From: an uncultured Bradyrhizobium sp.
Lineage (GTDB): Bacteria; Pseudomonadota; Alphaproteobacteria; Rhizobiales; Xanthobacteraceae
Reading direction: 5' to 3'
DNA length: 32,814 bases
Assembly: GCF_936928535.1 (NCBI RefSeq)
Contig: NZ_CAKZHY010000134.1
Coordinates: forward strand, 1-32,814
The notes under the pieces are model-generated. The model was not told the origin of the DNA, searched no databases, and saw only the letters and a list, made by a program, of their open reading frames with translations. A program made the translations under genes and the position numbers. This document shows, piece after piece, positions 23,263 through 31,872 of this stretch. Position 1 is the first letter of the stretch. Each line of letters opens with the position of its first letter.

Positions 23263-23628
23263 ATGGCTAGGGGTCTACAAGATCAAATTCTGGAGGCACT
23301 TGCCAGCTTCCCGAGTTATGAGCAGCTAGTCGGAGCCGATTTGTCTGAATGGGCCATGCCTGGCGACATCCGCAAGAAGCTCGGACGCGAGAACACCGCC
23401 GCGACTCGGGTAGCGCTGTCAAAAGCTCTCAAGCGACTTCATGAACGTGGTCTTGTCGCTCGAGCATCGGGAGAGGTGGCCGCCGTCGGACAGGCCTTTC
23501 GCTATGCACGCATCAGCGATCCAAAGAATACAGGCGCTGGGAGCGGGCAGCCTCGCGCGATGATGCGCCGGTCCAAGCGCGCGTCCCATTCGCGCCGAAG
23601 CCTGAATCGGCGTTCTGGAGCCGACTAG
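23263..23628 (+). CDS. Small winged-helix DNA-binding-like protein
   Basis: 121 residues. MPGDIRKKLGRENTAATRVA, then LSKALKRLHERGLVARASGE and FRYARI, have the layout of a winged helix-turn-helix: helix, recognition helix, beta wing with a GE...Y strand. The last 35 residues are very basic (MMRRSKRASHSRRSLNRRS). It probably binds DNA as a small regulator, but no operator or partner can be named. The ATG has no obvious Shine-Dalgarno, and no other nearby gene points to a regulated target. Confidence 0.65.
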   Translation: MARGLQDQILEALASFPSYEQLVGADLSEWAMPGDIRKKLGRENTAATRVALSKALKRLHERGLVARASGEVAAVGQAFRYARISDPKNTGAGSGQPRAMMRRSKRASHSRRSLNRRSGAD

Positions 23629-23679
23629 CGTATCAAAGGTCGCGAAAGGCCGTGATGAACAGACCCAGCCTCGGCCCTT

Positions 23680-23820
23680 ATGCCGATCCCAATGCCTTCG
23701 CAGGTGGGGAGAGATGCGATTCTATTATCATCCCATAGTTCTGCGGTTGCGCGCTTTCAAGAGGTCGGCGATGCTCAGCCCGAAGAATTGACCGACGCAC
23801 AGGCCAAGCCCGGACGTTAA
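23680..23820 (+). CDS. Possible small protein (46 residues)
   Basis: MPIPMPSQVGRDAILLSSHS, then AVARFQEVGDAQPEELTDAQ, to a TAA at 23818-23820, 14 bp before the next gene. The composition is that of ordinary soluble protein, and other frames are broken. No ribosome-binding site precedes the ATG at 23680 (or 23692). It could also be the 3' end of a decayed gene. Confidence 0.35.
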   Translation: MPIPMPSQVGRDAILLSSHSSAVARFQEVGDAQPEELTDAQAKPGR

Positions 23821-23834
23821 GGGGGAATATCGAT

Positions 23835-24164
23835 ATGGGGACGTTCAATGACTGGTCGCGGAAGGGACGAGTAGCATTCTCGCCACTTCAAACCTTTTTC
23901 ATTAAGGCTGTGATGATCGTCATCGCTGTGGATGCCTGCGTAAGCTTCACTGTTTCTTATACGGCTGAAAAATTCGCTGCTGCGATCGGCGACAATTCCG
24001 GCCTTTGGGCGAACGTTGAAAAAGCGGTTTACAAGCTTGCGGACGCCGATGATTTCCCCGAACCACGCAAGGCTCAACTAATAGCAGCGCTGAAAAAAAT
24101 CTCGGTGAAGTATGGACCATACATAGCCGCGTTGGTTCCTCCAAATGACTCGGTAAAGCCTTAG
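23835..24164 (+). CDS. Small membrane-anchored protein of unknown function
   Basis: 109 residues. The ATG follows AAGGGGG at about 9 bp. Residues 20-45 (TFFIKAVMIVIAVDACVSFT, then VSY) form one transmembrane helix. The following 60 residues are charged and helical (VEKAVYKLADADDFPEPRKA, QLIAALKKISVKYGPYIAAL). A short basic N-terminus places the C-terminal part in the periplasm. I do not recognise the family. It precedes the DUF6311 gene by 19 bp on the same strand, so co-transcription is plausible. Confidence 0.65.
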   Translation: MGTFNDWSRKGRVAFSPLQTFFIKAVMIVIAVDACVSFTVSYTAEKFAAAIGDNSGLWANVEKAVYKLADADDFPEPRKAQLIAALKKISVKYGPYIAALVPPNDSVKP

Positions 24165-24183
24165 GGCTGGCTGTCTAAGCTCG

Positions 24184-25902
24184 ATGATGATGATGATAGG
24201 GCGTTGCATCCATTGGCCTGCTGAACGCGGCAGTTGGTCAGCAAAATTTGCCGACTATGTTCCCCATCTAATCTCATGCGCGATGGGAGCAGCCGTTTTC
24301 TTCGTTTTTTTCGGATCATCTCCGCTTTTGAATAAGGCTCCTTTTTTGTCCTCCCCAACGGGAGATCTCGCGGGGGAGCTTGCGTCTTACTTTCAATTTA
24401 TCAACGATTCTTGGCGATTTCCGATCTTTGTCATCGGGAATGTCAATCAGCCAGAAGGATCGAACCTGTTGTTTGCTGGCGGGGTGCCCCTTCTTGCGCT
24501 TTTGGCAAAGATTGTTCGTAGCCTCGACGGCGAAAGACTAAACCTCTTCGGACCTTGGTATTTCGTTTGTTGCGTCTTGCAGGCGCACTCCATGTTCTTT
24601 CTAATGAAGCAGATAACCGATAAGCGTCCCTATCTGCTCGCTTTTGCCGCTGTCGTTGCCGCGCTCGCAAACGCATTTCTCTCCAGAGTTAGTCATGTCT
24701 CGCTGTTCGGGCACTTCCTCTGTATCTACCCGTTGGCGTTCGTGATCGCGACCACTAACGATTCTTATCGGCCACGCGCAATACTTTGGGCTCTTGCAGC
24801 GTTTGTATTTGCTTCGATGTTTGTGTTTGCATATTTGGCGATCGCAACAACGATACTCTTCTTCATCGGGGTCGCTTCTTTATTCAATCGCGGACGCCTT
24901 TCGTTGAAAAGTGCACTGCTCTCGACGTCTGTCTTTGTTGCCGGATTGCTTCTTCTATCCTACGTGGGTGGTTACTTTTGGGCCATCGGAAAGGCTGACC
25001 CCTTTTCTGCCGCGCAATATTCCCGACTAGGCTTCAACCTTGGTTCACTGATTGATCCCAACCCTTTCCCCAAATGGTGGGAGGGAAGTTTCTATGTCGG
25101 TTGGGGAGTGCTTGGACTATGGGTCATCCTTCTTCTGACTTGCCTTGAACCCATCATGCGAGCGGTCCAAAGCAACATGCCAATTTTTCTCGGCTTGTTG
25201 TTACTGGCGCTCTTTAGCATGTCCAATAAGGTGCACCTTTTTAATTATACCGTGTTCGTGTACCCATTGCCGAGTATCATCGATCCAATGCTCGGCATGG
25301 CTCGGGTAGGTGGTCGCTTATTTTGGCCCATCGGTTACTTGATCATGGCGAGCGCGATCGCAATTACGGCTGCTCGCTTCCGAATGGCTGGTCCAGCCCT
25401 TATCGCTGTCACCGTTGCAGTCTTCTGTTTCCAAAGCGGCCTGCTATATGTCACGCTGCGCACGATAATTGATCGGCCGCAGCCAGGCCCACTTCCATAT
25501 GACGACCTTGTCTCGACGATGTCCCGGTTTGACAGGTTATATGTATATCCAACCATCCATTGTATGCCGAATATTGGGAGCAACGAGCAGAGGATCGCTG
25601 CCTATCATGAGGTGGAATTCGCATCCGCTTTGACCTACCTGGACTCAAACTCCTCTATTACGGCGCGTAGGATAAAGGATTGTGACCGCGAAACGAATGA
25701 GTTGCGCACTCCTCAGACTCGCGAGCTCGCCTTCTTCATGTCGCGAACAGCCTTGCTTTCCGCGTACCGAGCCGAGCCCGATCTGATCTACAATCAATGC
25801 AGGCGCTTTCCCATGCAGGCAGAGGACGGCTACATCTGCTCGTCGAGCTGGTCTGATCGCACTGCTCTACCAACTTCGTTTGTGAAATTCAGTAAGGGAT
25901 AA
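24184..25902 (+). CDS. DUF6311-type polytopic membrane protein (GT-C-like)
   Basis: 572 residues with about ten to twelve membrane helices in the first 430 residues and a soluble C-terminal part. The early loop PTGDLAGELASYFQFINDSW, then RFPIFVIGNVNQPEGSNLLF and GGVPLLALLAKI, then FGPWYFVCCVLQAHSMFFLM, fits the DUF6311 family of integral membrane proteins that resemble lipid-linked-sugar GT-C glycosyltransferases. The acidic D in the first periplasmic loop is the likely catalytic or metal site by analogy. The later soluble region (RFDRLYVYPTIHCMPNIGSN) has several Cys. It would use a polyprenyl-phosphate sugar at the outer face. Four ATG codons overlap at the start (24184-24195) and none has a clear ribosome-binding site. 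Substrate unknown. Confidence 0.75.
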   Translation: MMMMIGRCIHWPAERGSWSAKFADYVPHLISCAMGAAVFFVFFGSSPLLNKAPFLSSPTGDLAGELASYFQFINDSWRFPIFVIGNVNQPEGSNLLFAGGVPLLALLAKIVRSLDGERLNLFGPWYFVCCVLQAHSMFFLMKQITDKRPYLLAFAAVVAALANAFLSRVSHVSLFGHFLCIYPLAFVIATTNDSYRPRAILWALAAFVFASMFVFAYLAIATTILFFIGVASLFNRGRLSLKSALLSTSVFVAGLLLLSYVGGYFWAIGKADPFSAAQYSRLGFNLGSLIDPNPFPKWWEGSFYVGWGVLGLWVILLLTCLEPIMRAVQSNMPIFLGLLLLALFSMSNKVHLFNYTVFVYPLPSIIDPMLGMARVGGRLFWPIGYLIMASAIAITAARFRMAGPALIAVTVAVFCFQSGLLYVTLRTIIDRPQPGPLPYDDLVSTMSRFDRLYVYPTIHCMPNIGSNEQRIAAYHEVEFASALTYLDSNSSITARRIKDCDRETNELRTPQTRELAFFMSRTALLSAYRAEPDLIYNQCRRFPMQAEDGYICSSSWSDRTALPTSFVKFSKG

Positions 25903-25934
25903 CACAGCGTCCAGAAGCTGAGTTTGATAATAGA

Positions 25935-25951
25935 CGTCGGCGAAGCCGACG
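25935..25951. terminator. Hairpin between convergent genes
   Basis: Perfect 7-bp stem CGTCGGC-GAA-GCCGACG, 33 bp after the DUF6311 stop and between convergent genes. No T-run follows on either strand. It is a candidate bidirectional terminator. Confidence 0.4.
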
Positions 25952-26146
25952 AAAGGTCGAAGAATAAACCTGCCAAAGGTAGGGGGCTTACCCTCCTCCA
26001 GGCTCGAACCAGCCCTGCTGTCAAAATCAATTGGCTATCTAAGTGCAGACGTTTTGCTGGTCGAATTGTCAATCCGCGAATAAGCTTCGGTATCTGCGCA
26101 ACTTTGCGTCGACATGGAACGACCATGCGGTGGTGTGATGTCATCA

Positions 26147-29100
26147 TCAAGAGGGCCAGTGCAGCAAAGAATGCACTTCCTCAAAGCCAATGACACCCAT
26201 TGGCTGGGCAGAAGGCGCTTGGAATTGGACGGTAAAGAGGAAGCCTTCGTTCCCGGTCGTAGTGTGTACCCTGAAACTTTCGGGCGAATTATTGTTTGAG
26301 AACTCGCCGCCGCAGCTGATTGCAGGTTGGTTATCTCCTCCCGCCGATTGAACGACACTAAATCCATGCGAATTTCCAAATGCAGCCAAAGTCGAACCTG
26401 GTGCGTCTTCGAGGGTTGATTTGGCTGTCGGGACTAGTTGCTTTTCGGTCACGAGGGAGGCGTTGACGGTGGGCGAGACCGATGTGTCGCCGACAATCGT
26501 TGTCGAATGACTACTGGTCGGATGAACGGAACCATTGCCCGCAGGGGGAGTGTCTACGGTTTTAGTCGGAGGTGGCGTAGAAGCAGATAATGTTTGTGCT
26601 GTGGAGCCCTTGTTCGGGCTCGGCGGGTCAATGACGAGCGTGCCACCCTGACCATCATCTACTAAAATGAAGTTCTCCGTCGTGAAGTCTCCATCCCCGA
26701 ATGCAAGCTTGTCTACCACTGTCGTTACACCGCCAATCGTTTCATAGATCGTAAGGACACCACCCGTGTCGGCTCCCAGATTGTCAGTGTAAGTCCAGGA
26801 TGTGCCGGCACTGAACGCGATTCCCTGCAGGTCAATTAGATCGGAGGTTTGCGGATCAGTTCCAGTGAAACCAAAAATGGCTCCGGTATAGCCAGCAGGG
26901 TTCGTCAGCACGAGTGTGCCGGAGATGCCAGTATCGTTTATGAATAGAACGCTGTCAGAACTGCCGTTTTGGAGTGTCAGAGTTGCGCCGCTGGCAATTG
27001 CGAGCGGGTCAATAAACTGGGTGCCTCCATGGCCATCGCTCGAGAACGTAAAGCTATGTCCGGTGTAGTTGCCCTCGAGCTTGATGGTTGCTGTCGTTTG
27101 GCCTTCGTTCACGGTGACGATTGTTTGGGTTAGGCCGATCGAGATACTAATGGTTTCGTGGCCTATAGTGGCGGTGAGGTTGTTGCTGCTAAGAATTGTT
27201 TTGATCGTGCTGGAGTAGGAGAGCCCGTGCAGGTCGATCAAATCAGTCCCGCCAAACCCAGAGATCGATGCTTGAAAATCTGCCGGATCGTCTAGTATCA
27301 GCTTCCCTGTGGCGCCCGCGCCAACTGCAAAAACTACGCTCAAGGTAGATGCGACCGTACCAACCAATTCCATTGTTGTATTGTTGGTAAGTTCGAGGGT
27401 GCCCGTTCCTGTGATATTCGCGTTCAAGTACAGGGAGTGGCTCGACGATGCTTCGATGAGTCCATTGTCTACAATGTCGGTAAGAGTTCCATCATCTCCG
27501 GTAATTTTACCATAACCCTGCAATGTGCCTTCAATGTCGATCGAGCTTTGCTCCAGAGTGTCTCCGTTCATCTTAAACGTGGTACCAGCCGCGACTATGA
27601 ATCCATCGTTGGCGCCATTGATGGTGACGGTGATGACCTGGGCGGTGCCGTCCACGGTGGTGACGGTGAAGGTGTCGGTCAGGGTCTGGCCGGCATTGAG
27701 GCCCTGCACCGTGGCGTTGGCGTTGTCCAGCGTGTAGGTCCACACCCCACCCGCCGTCATGGTGAAGGTGCCGAACCTGTGGTCGCTCGCCGTGGCGGTG
27801 AGGACCGCGGTGAAGCTGTTGGCGGCATTGTCGACGTCGGTGTCGGTCAGCGTGCCGGAGGCGGTCGGGGTGCCCGGGATGGCGTTGTTGACGCCGCCGG
27901 CCTCGACCACCGTCCCGCTGCCGGTGCCGGAGATCACCGCGGCATCGTTGGCGCCGTTGATGGTGACGGTGATGACCTGGGCGGTGCCGTCCACGGTGGT
28001 GACGGTGAAGGTGTCGGTCAGGGTCTGGCCGGCATTGAGGCCCTGCACCGTGGCGTTGGCGTTGTCCAGCGTGTAGGTCCACACCCCACCCGCCGTCATG
28101 GTGAAGGTGCCGAACCTGTGGTCGCTCGCCGTGGCGGTGAGGACCGCGGTGAAGCTGTTGGCGGCATTGTCGACGTCGGTGTCGGTCAGCGTGCCGGAGG
28201 CGGTCGGGGTGCCCGGGATGGCGTTGTTGACGCCGCCGGCCTCGACCACCGTCCCGCTGCCGGTGCCGGAGATCACCGCGGCATCGTTGGCGCCGTTGAT
28301 GGTGACGGTGATGACCTGGGTCGCTGAGAGTGCACCGTCCGAAACTGTAAAGCTGAACTGTTCAGTCGCGGGTGAGTTCAATGCGTTGATCGCTGCATCG
28401 TTCGGAACGAACGTATAAGAACCCGTCGCCGTGCTGATATACAGCTTCCCGTAAAGACCTACTAACGATTGATCGTAACCGCTATTTGAGAGATCTACGG
28501 TCCCACCAACAATTCCATAGGTCAGCGTCTGTGGAGGGAGATCAACGTCCGAGCCGTGGAGGACGCCATTGACCGCGACGAAATGATCGTACTGCCCCGT
28601 ATCGATGTAGGTTGGCCCCGAGACCGGCGCCAAAGTAGGAGCATCATTCGCGCCATCAAGTGTAATAGTGAGTGTCTGATTTGTAGAGGCAGACCCGTTC
28701 GACACTGTAATAACAAAATTTTCAGACGTGGTCGTTGTTAAGGCATTGATCGCGGCACTGTTCGGAACGAATGCATAGGCGCCTGACGAGCTATTCAGAT
28801 AAAGAGTGCCATAAGGACTAGCTCCGGAGACGTCGTAGGCCGACCCAGACAGTGTGACATCCAGGCCAACCGTGCCCCCGAGGATTCCGTACTTCAAGGT
28901 GGCGCCATTGATGTCTGTCGCAACCAAAGATCCGCTTGTTGCCTTGAATGTGTCAAAAGCAGCTGTATCGACGTTGAGCACGGCTGCAGGTGCGGTCAGG
29001 GAAGGTGGAGATGGAAGCGCCGCTTTTATGAAGAACGGCTCGGTAGCTGGTGTCCCGGTCGAAGTAGCGGGTGGCTGGTTTGGCGAACCAATTGGCGCTG

Positions 29101-29878
29101 CAGGAGCCTCCTGAATGAATGTGATTGGTTGGAGGCCTATCGGGGACAGCAATAATGAAGGCGGCGTACTCGAACCGCTACCTCCTGTGGTCGTTGGTCC
29201 AGAAAAACCGACAGAGTATGCTGCGAGAGCGTCTTGCTGAAACTTTTGTAGCTCCATCATGCGCGCGTCACTATTGGTGAGGACGCTGATCGATCCGCCG
29301 CCGTTGATGATGATCGTTTGTCCGGGATCATCAAGTGTGAAGTGTCGTCCGTCTCTCAACACGAGATCAATAGTGCCGCTTAGCTGCAAATCTTTCGGCT
29401 TTATGTTGTCGTCGTCCAGGAACTCCAACAACGGACGCTGGGAGGAGAGATCAGCAGCCTCGACGTCCTTCACCAACGCGAACATCAAGCCGGTTAAGGA
29501 CAGCATGCCAAGCTCGGCGGTGCGAGCGCGATCTCTCTCGTTAGGCCGAACCGTCCTATTATCGTCACGGGGAGCAGTCGGCGACGCAGCACGATGATCG
29601 TCACCTCTGTTCTTGGCCGACGCGGTAACGGAAATACCGGCTCTAGGGGCGATGCCGGCGCTCCAGGATTCAAATCTGCCGATGGGGAGAAAATTTTCGT
29701 CAGGACCTAACCCACGCTCCTGAGTCAATTCCGGACCCGGGGAACGGTTGAGGTCGCGTTCGGCTTCAGAACCAGCATCCAAAACAGGATCGTCGTGAGC
29801 TTTGGCGCCGCCGTTTGACACCGCCCCGAGGGGGACGTCAGCGCAGAACTTGAAAAATTGGCCGCAGGGATACTTCAA
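26147..29878 (-). CDS. VCBS-repeat/cadherin-like giant surface adhesin
   Basis: 1,243 residues, acidic and Thr/Ser/Gly/Asn-rich. The N-terminal 200 residues include LVLRDGRHFTLDDPGQTIII and a likely cytosolic-side retention part. From about 300 come cadherin-like and VCBS units marked by VITVTINGANDAA and SGTLTDTDVDNAANSF, GVWTYTLDNANATVQGLNAG. Two of these (about 528-754) are identical. From about 760 there are beta-strand repeats with FGGTDLIDLHGLSY and FTGTDPQTSDLIDLQGIAFS. There is no signal peptide and no RTX nonapeptide run, so type I secretion is likely but unproven. The long frame begins at TTG 29878; internal ATG starts exist. It is divergent from a LapG-like protease gene, which suggests proteolytic release from the cell surface. 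Confidence 0.88.
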   Translation of the reverse strand: MKYPCGQFFKFCADVPLGAVSNGGAKAHDDPVLDAGSEAERDLNRSPGPELTQERGLGPDENFLPIGRFESWSAGIAPRAGISVTASAKNRGDDHRAASPTAPRDDNRTVRPNERDRARTAELGMLSLTGLMFALVKDVEAADLSSQRPLLEFLDDDNIKPKDLQLSGTIDLVLRDGRHFTLDDPGQTIIINGGGSISVLTNSDARMMELQKFQQDALAAYSVGFSGPTTTGGSGSSTPPSLLLSPIGLQPITFIQEAPAAPIGSPNQPPATSTGTPATEPFFIKAALPSPPSLTAPAAVLNVDTAAFDTFKATSGSLVATDINGATLKYGILGGTVGLDVTLSGSAYDVSGASPYGTLYLNSSSGAYAFVPNSAAINALTTTTSENFVITVSNGSASTNQTLTITLDGANDAPTLAPVSGPTYIDTGQYDHFVAVNGVLHGSDVDLPPQTLTYGIVGGTVDLSNSGYDQSLVGLYGKLYISTATGSYTFVPNDAAINALNSPATEQFSFTVSDGALSATQVITVTINGANDAAVISGTGSGTVVEAGGVNNAIPGTPTASGTLTDTDVDNAANSFTAVLTATASDHRFGTFTMTAGGVWTYTLDNANATVQGLNAGQTLTDTFTVTTVDGTAQVITVTINGANDAAVISGTGSGTVVEAGGVNNAIPGTPTASGTLTDTDVDNAANSFTAVLTATASDHRFGTFTMTAGGVWTYTLDNANATVQGLNAGQTLTDTFTVTTVDGTAQVITVTINGANDGFIVAAGTTFKMNGDTLEQSSIDIEGTLQGYGKITGDDGTLTDIVDNGLIEASSSHSLYLNANITGTGTLELTNNTTMELVGTVASTLSVVFAVGAGATGKLILDDPADFQASISGFGGTDLIDLHGLSYSSTIKTILSSNNLTATIGHETISISIGLTQTIVTVNEGQTTATIKLEGNYTGHSFTFSSDGHGGTQFIDPLAIASGATLTLQNGSSDSVLFINDTGISGTLVLTNPAGYTGAIFGFTGTDPQTSDLIDLQGIAFSAGTSWTYTDNLGADTGGVLTIYETIGGVTTVVDKLAFGDGDFTTENFILVDDGQGGTLVIDPPSPNKGSTAQTLSASTPPPTKTVDTPPAGNGSVHPTSSHSTTIVGDTSVSPTVNASLVTEKQLVPTAKSTLEDAPGSTLAAFGNSHGFSVVQSAGGDNQPAISCGGEFSNNNSPESFRVHTTTGNEGFLFTVQFQAPSAQPMGVIGFEEVHSLLHWPS
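27618..28320. repeat. Perfect 339-bp tandem repeat inside the adhesin gene
   Basis: 27618-27956 and 27957-28295 read identical base for base, and the next 25 bp repeat the beginning again before diverging at 28321. One period equals 113 residues, a whole VCBS unit, so the reading frame is kept. Perfect identity implies recent duplication or gene conversion. Confidence 0.92.
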
Positions 29879-30210
29879 GGCACGCCCCGCAATAGGTTAA
29901 TATTTCAATAACTTTCAATATATTATTTTTAACATACCAGCCTTCTTTGCGACGAGGAATAGGTTTTGGTCCCAGGCGCGCAATTGCTCTCGATTCGAGC
30001 AGACGACCAAAAGACTTACGTTTGCGCGAATCCGGCTGACCGGCCGCGAGCTCCGGGAGATGGATGAAAGCCCTCTGGTTGCTAAAATCTTAGGCAATCA
30101 GGTGAAGTAGATTTCAGGTTGTTTTGCCTTTGCGGCCCACTTTAGCGCAAAGGTAAGCGTCGTCCTTGATGATGAACTCAATTAGCCAAGTCTACGCTGA
30201 GGTGGGGCCG
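29879..30210. other. Divergent intergenic region between adhesin and LapG-like gene
   Basis: 332 bp. Adjacent to the adhesin start it is very AT-rich (29895-29940, TTTCAATAACTTTCAATATATT), likely holding promoter elements for the minus-strand gene. A short minus-strand frame (29915-30097) is not supported. No inverted repeat stands out. Confidence 0.4.
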
Positions 30211-30927
30211 ATGCTCGCGCGTCTACTTGTCATCCTGTTGACTTCCACCGTTATTACGATGGGAGCAACAACACATCTTGCCGCTGCAACGCTGCTTTCC
30301 CCTGGTTCCGCTGAGCGGCTCCGTCAGCATGTCGAACCATTCGGACGCCAGGTGTCTCGGCTTTCCTCAGGCGAATTGTTCGAAAAGTGGCGGGTGATTC
30401 AACGCAATCTCGAAGCCGATCAGGCCGAACTAATGCGTTGCGCGCGCGACGTCGAACGCTGCGCATCGGAACCGGCGCTTCGCTTTCTTGCCATAATAGA
30501 GCAAGCGAAAGCGAGGGAAGGACGGGCTCGGTTCGGCGAAGTCAATCGCGCTGTCAATCTTGCGATATATCCAATCAGCGATTTGAAGCAATACGGGGCT
30601 GTCGATGTGTGGACTTCTCCATTGACTACGCTTTCGACAGGAAAGGGAGATTGTGAGGACTACGCAATCGCAAAATATGCTGCATTGCGTCAATCCGGGG
30701 TGCCGGCTGATGACCTACGAATTGTAATCTTGCGCGATTTACTGCGTGATGAGGAGCACGCAGTCGTATCAGCGCGGTTGGATGGCCATTGGCTTATACT
30801 CGACAACCGCCACATGTCGCTCGTAGAGGATCAGTACATCAGGAACTACGAACCACTATTTGTTCTGGACCAGAATGGTGTCATGTATTACCACGACGCG
30901 CGTTTTATTCAGACAAAATGGGAATAA
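30211..30927 (+). CDS. Transglutaminase-like cysteine peptidase (BTLCP), LapG-like
   Basis: 238 residues from the ATG at 30211, which has GAGGTGG about 5 bp upstream. The signal peptide begins immediately (MLARLLVILLTSTVITMGAT, cleavage near LAAA). The family catalytic triad is visible: Cys148 in STGKGDCEDYAIAKY, His183 in EEHAVVSARLDG and Asp198 in HWLILDNRH. LapG of Pseudomonas fluorescens is the known model: a periplasmic protease that clips the N-terminus of a large adhesin under control of a c-di-GMP receptor. Here the divergent neighbour is a large VCBS adhesin, which fits. No LapD-like receptor is in the window. An in-frame start at 30166-30172 is less likely because it would put 15 polar residues before the signal peptide. 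Confidence 0.88.
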   Translation: MLARLLVILLTSTVITMGATTHLAAATLLSPGSAERLRQHVEPFGRQVSRLSSGELFEKWRVIQRNLEADQAELMRCARDVERCASEPALRFLAIIEQAKAREGRARFGEVNRAVNLAIYPISDLKQYGAVDVWTSPLTTLSTGKGDCEDYAIAKYAALRQSGVPADDLRIVILRDLLRDEEHAVVSARLDGHWLILDNRHMSLVEDQYIRNYEPLFVLDQNGVMYYHDARFIQTKWE

Positions 30928-31203
30928 GTTCTCCGCGCTGAACCTCGATCTGGTTGCGAGATCTTTTGTTGCAGCTTTTGATCACTCTCCGGTCTGAAAA
31001 TGCCGTTCTCCCAAGCTCTTGACACATATTCGCACCTCAAAACTTGCTCGGTGCAAAAGGGTGTTAGCAATCATCGTGCCCGCATGCCCATTTGACCTCA
31101 TCCTCAAATTTCGGATATTCTGCCTGCCTTGCTAGACTAGACAGTGTATTAATCGCAGGCCATTGAACGGCATGAACTGAGACGCCTTCTCAAGGAGGTT
31201 GTC

Positions 31204-31824
31204 ATGCGCATGAATATTGGTGCCAATTTCGCAATTGCGCTGCTTATAGCGTCTTGCATTCCGCCTGACAGCGCACGCGCGCAGGATGGCGTTGCGAATC
31301 CTATTGGCAAAGTCATTGACGTTGCCGGATCGGTTACCGTTGCTCATGTGAATCCGGTGCCGGCTCAAGTAGCTCTTCCAGGTCAGGCGGATCAAACGCG
31401 GCCAGGCGATCTGGTTTATCAAGGCGACATAGTTCAGACCGGAGCAGACGGGCGGCTTAGTATCAATTTCGCAGATGGCACGTCATTCAACCTTGCAAGC
31501 AATGCCAGAATGACATTGGACGAGTTTGTTTATGACCCCAACGGAAGAAACAACTCCACTTTGTTTAATATAGCCAAAGGAACCGTCACCTTCGTTGCAG
31601 GCAGAGTTGCGAAGACGGGAGATATGAAGATCAACACGCCTGTTGCCACGATGGGAGTTCGAGGCACGACTCCTCACGTTGAAGTCATGGATGATGGTAG
31701 CGTCAGGTTTTCGACGCTATTGGAGATGGGAAAGAGCAAGGTCGCCAATAGGCTCGGCTCCGCTTCAGACCCATCGCTCAAATCAGATCCGAAGCCGCAA
31801 TTGAACATTTGTCGGGGATGTTAA
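31204..31824 (+). CDS. Exported FecR-domain protein
   Basis: 206 residues with an excellent AAGGAGG 5 bp before the ATG. The signal peptide MRMNIGANFAIALLIASC is followed by ARA-QDG. IASC also fits a lipobox (C18), so either a soluble periplasmic protein or a lipoprotein is possible. The FecR fold runs from about 35: GKVIDVAGSVTVAH, PGDLVYQGDIVQTGADGRLS, FADGTSFNLASNARMTLDEF, GTVTFVAGRVAKTGDMKINT, then VATMGVRGTTPHVEV. This is the characteristic TPvAtmGVRGT ending. Alphaproteobacterial FecR-like proteins of this kind are usually associated with surface or TPR proteins and have no sigma-factor partner here. Confidence 0.88.
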   Translation: MRMNIGANFAIALLIASCIPPDSARAQDGVANPIGKVIDVAGSVTVAHVNPVPAQVALPGQADQTRPGDLVYQGDIVQTGADGRLSINFADGTSFNLASNARMTLDEFVYDPNGRNNSTLFNIAKGTVTFVAGRVAKTGDMKINTPVATMGVRGTTPHVEVMDDGSVRFSTLLEMGKSKVANRLGSASDPSLKSDPKPQLNICRGC

Positions 31825-31872
31825 CGGCATCGACGCGCAGGTGAATTGCCGATTTAGTATTGGCGCAGGATA

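Noticed and set aside
27957..28295. Considered whether the duplicated 339 bp could be a mobile element
   Set aside because: It is a direct tandem repeat in phase with a protein domain, with no terminal inverted repeats or transposase, so domain duplication explains it.
27437..28327. Long plus-strand frames across the adhesin repeats
   Set aside because: They are duplicated exactly because the underlying 339-bp repeat is. The minus strand encodes clear VCBS domains over its whole length.
30430..31422. Short minus-strand frames opposite the protease and FecR genes
   Set aside because: Plus-strand genes have catalytic or domain signatures. The minus frames have no signals.
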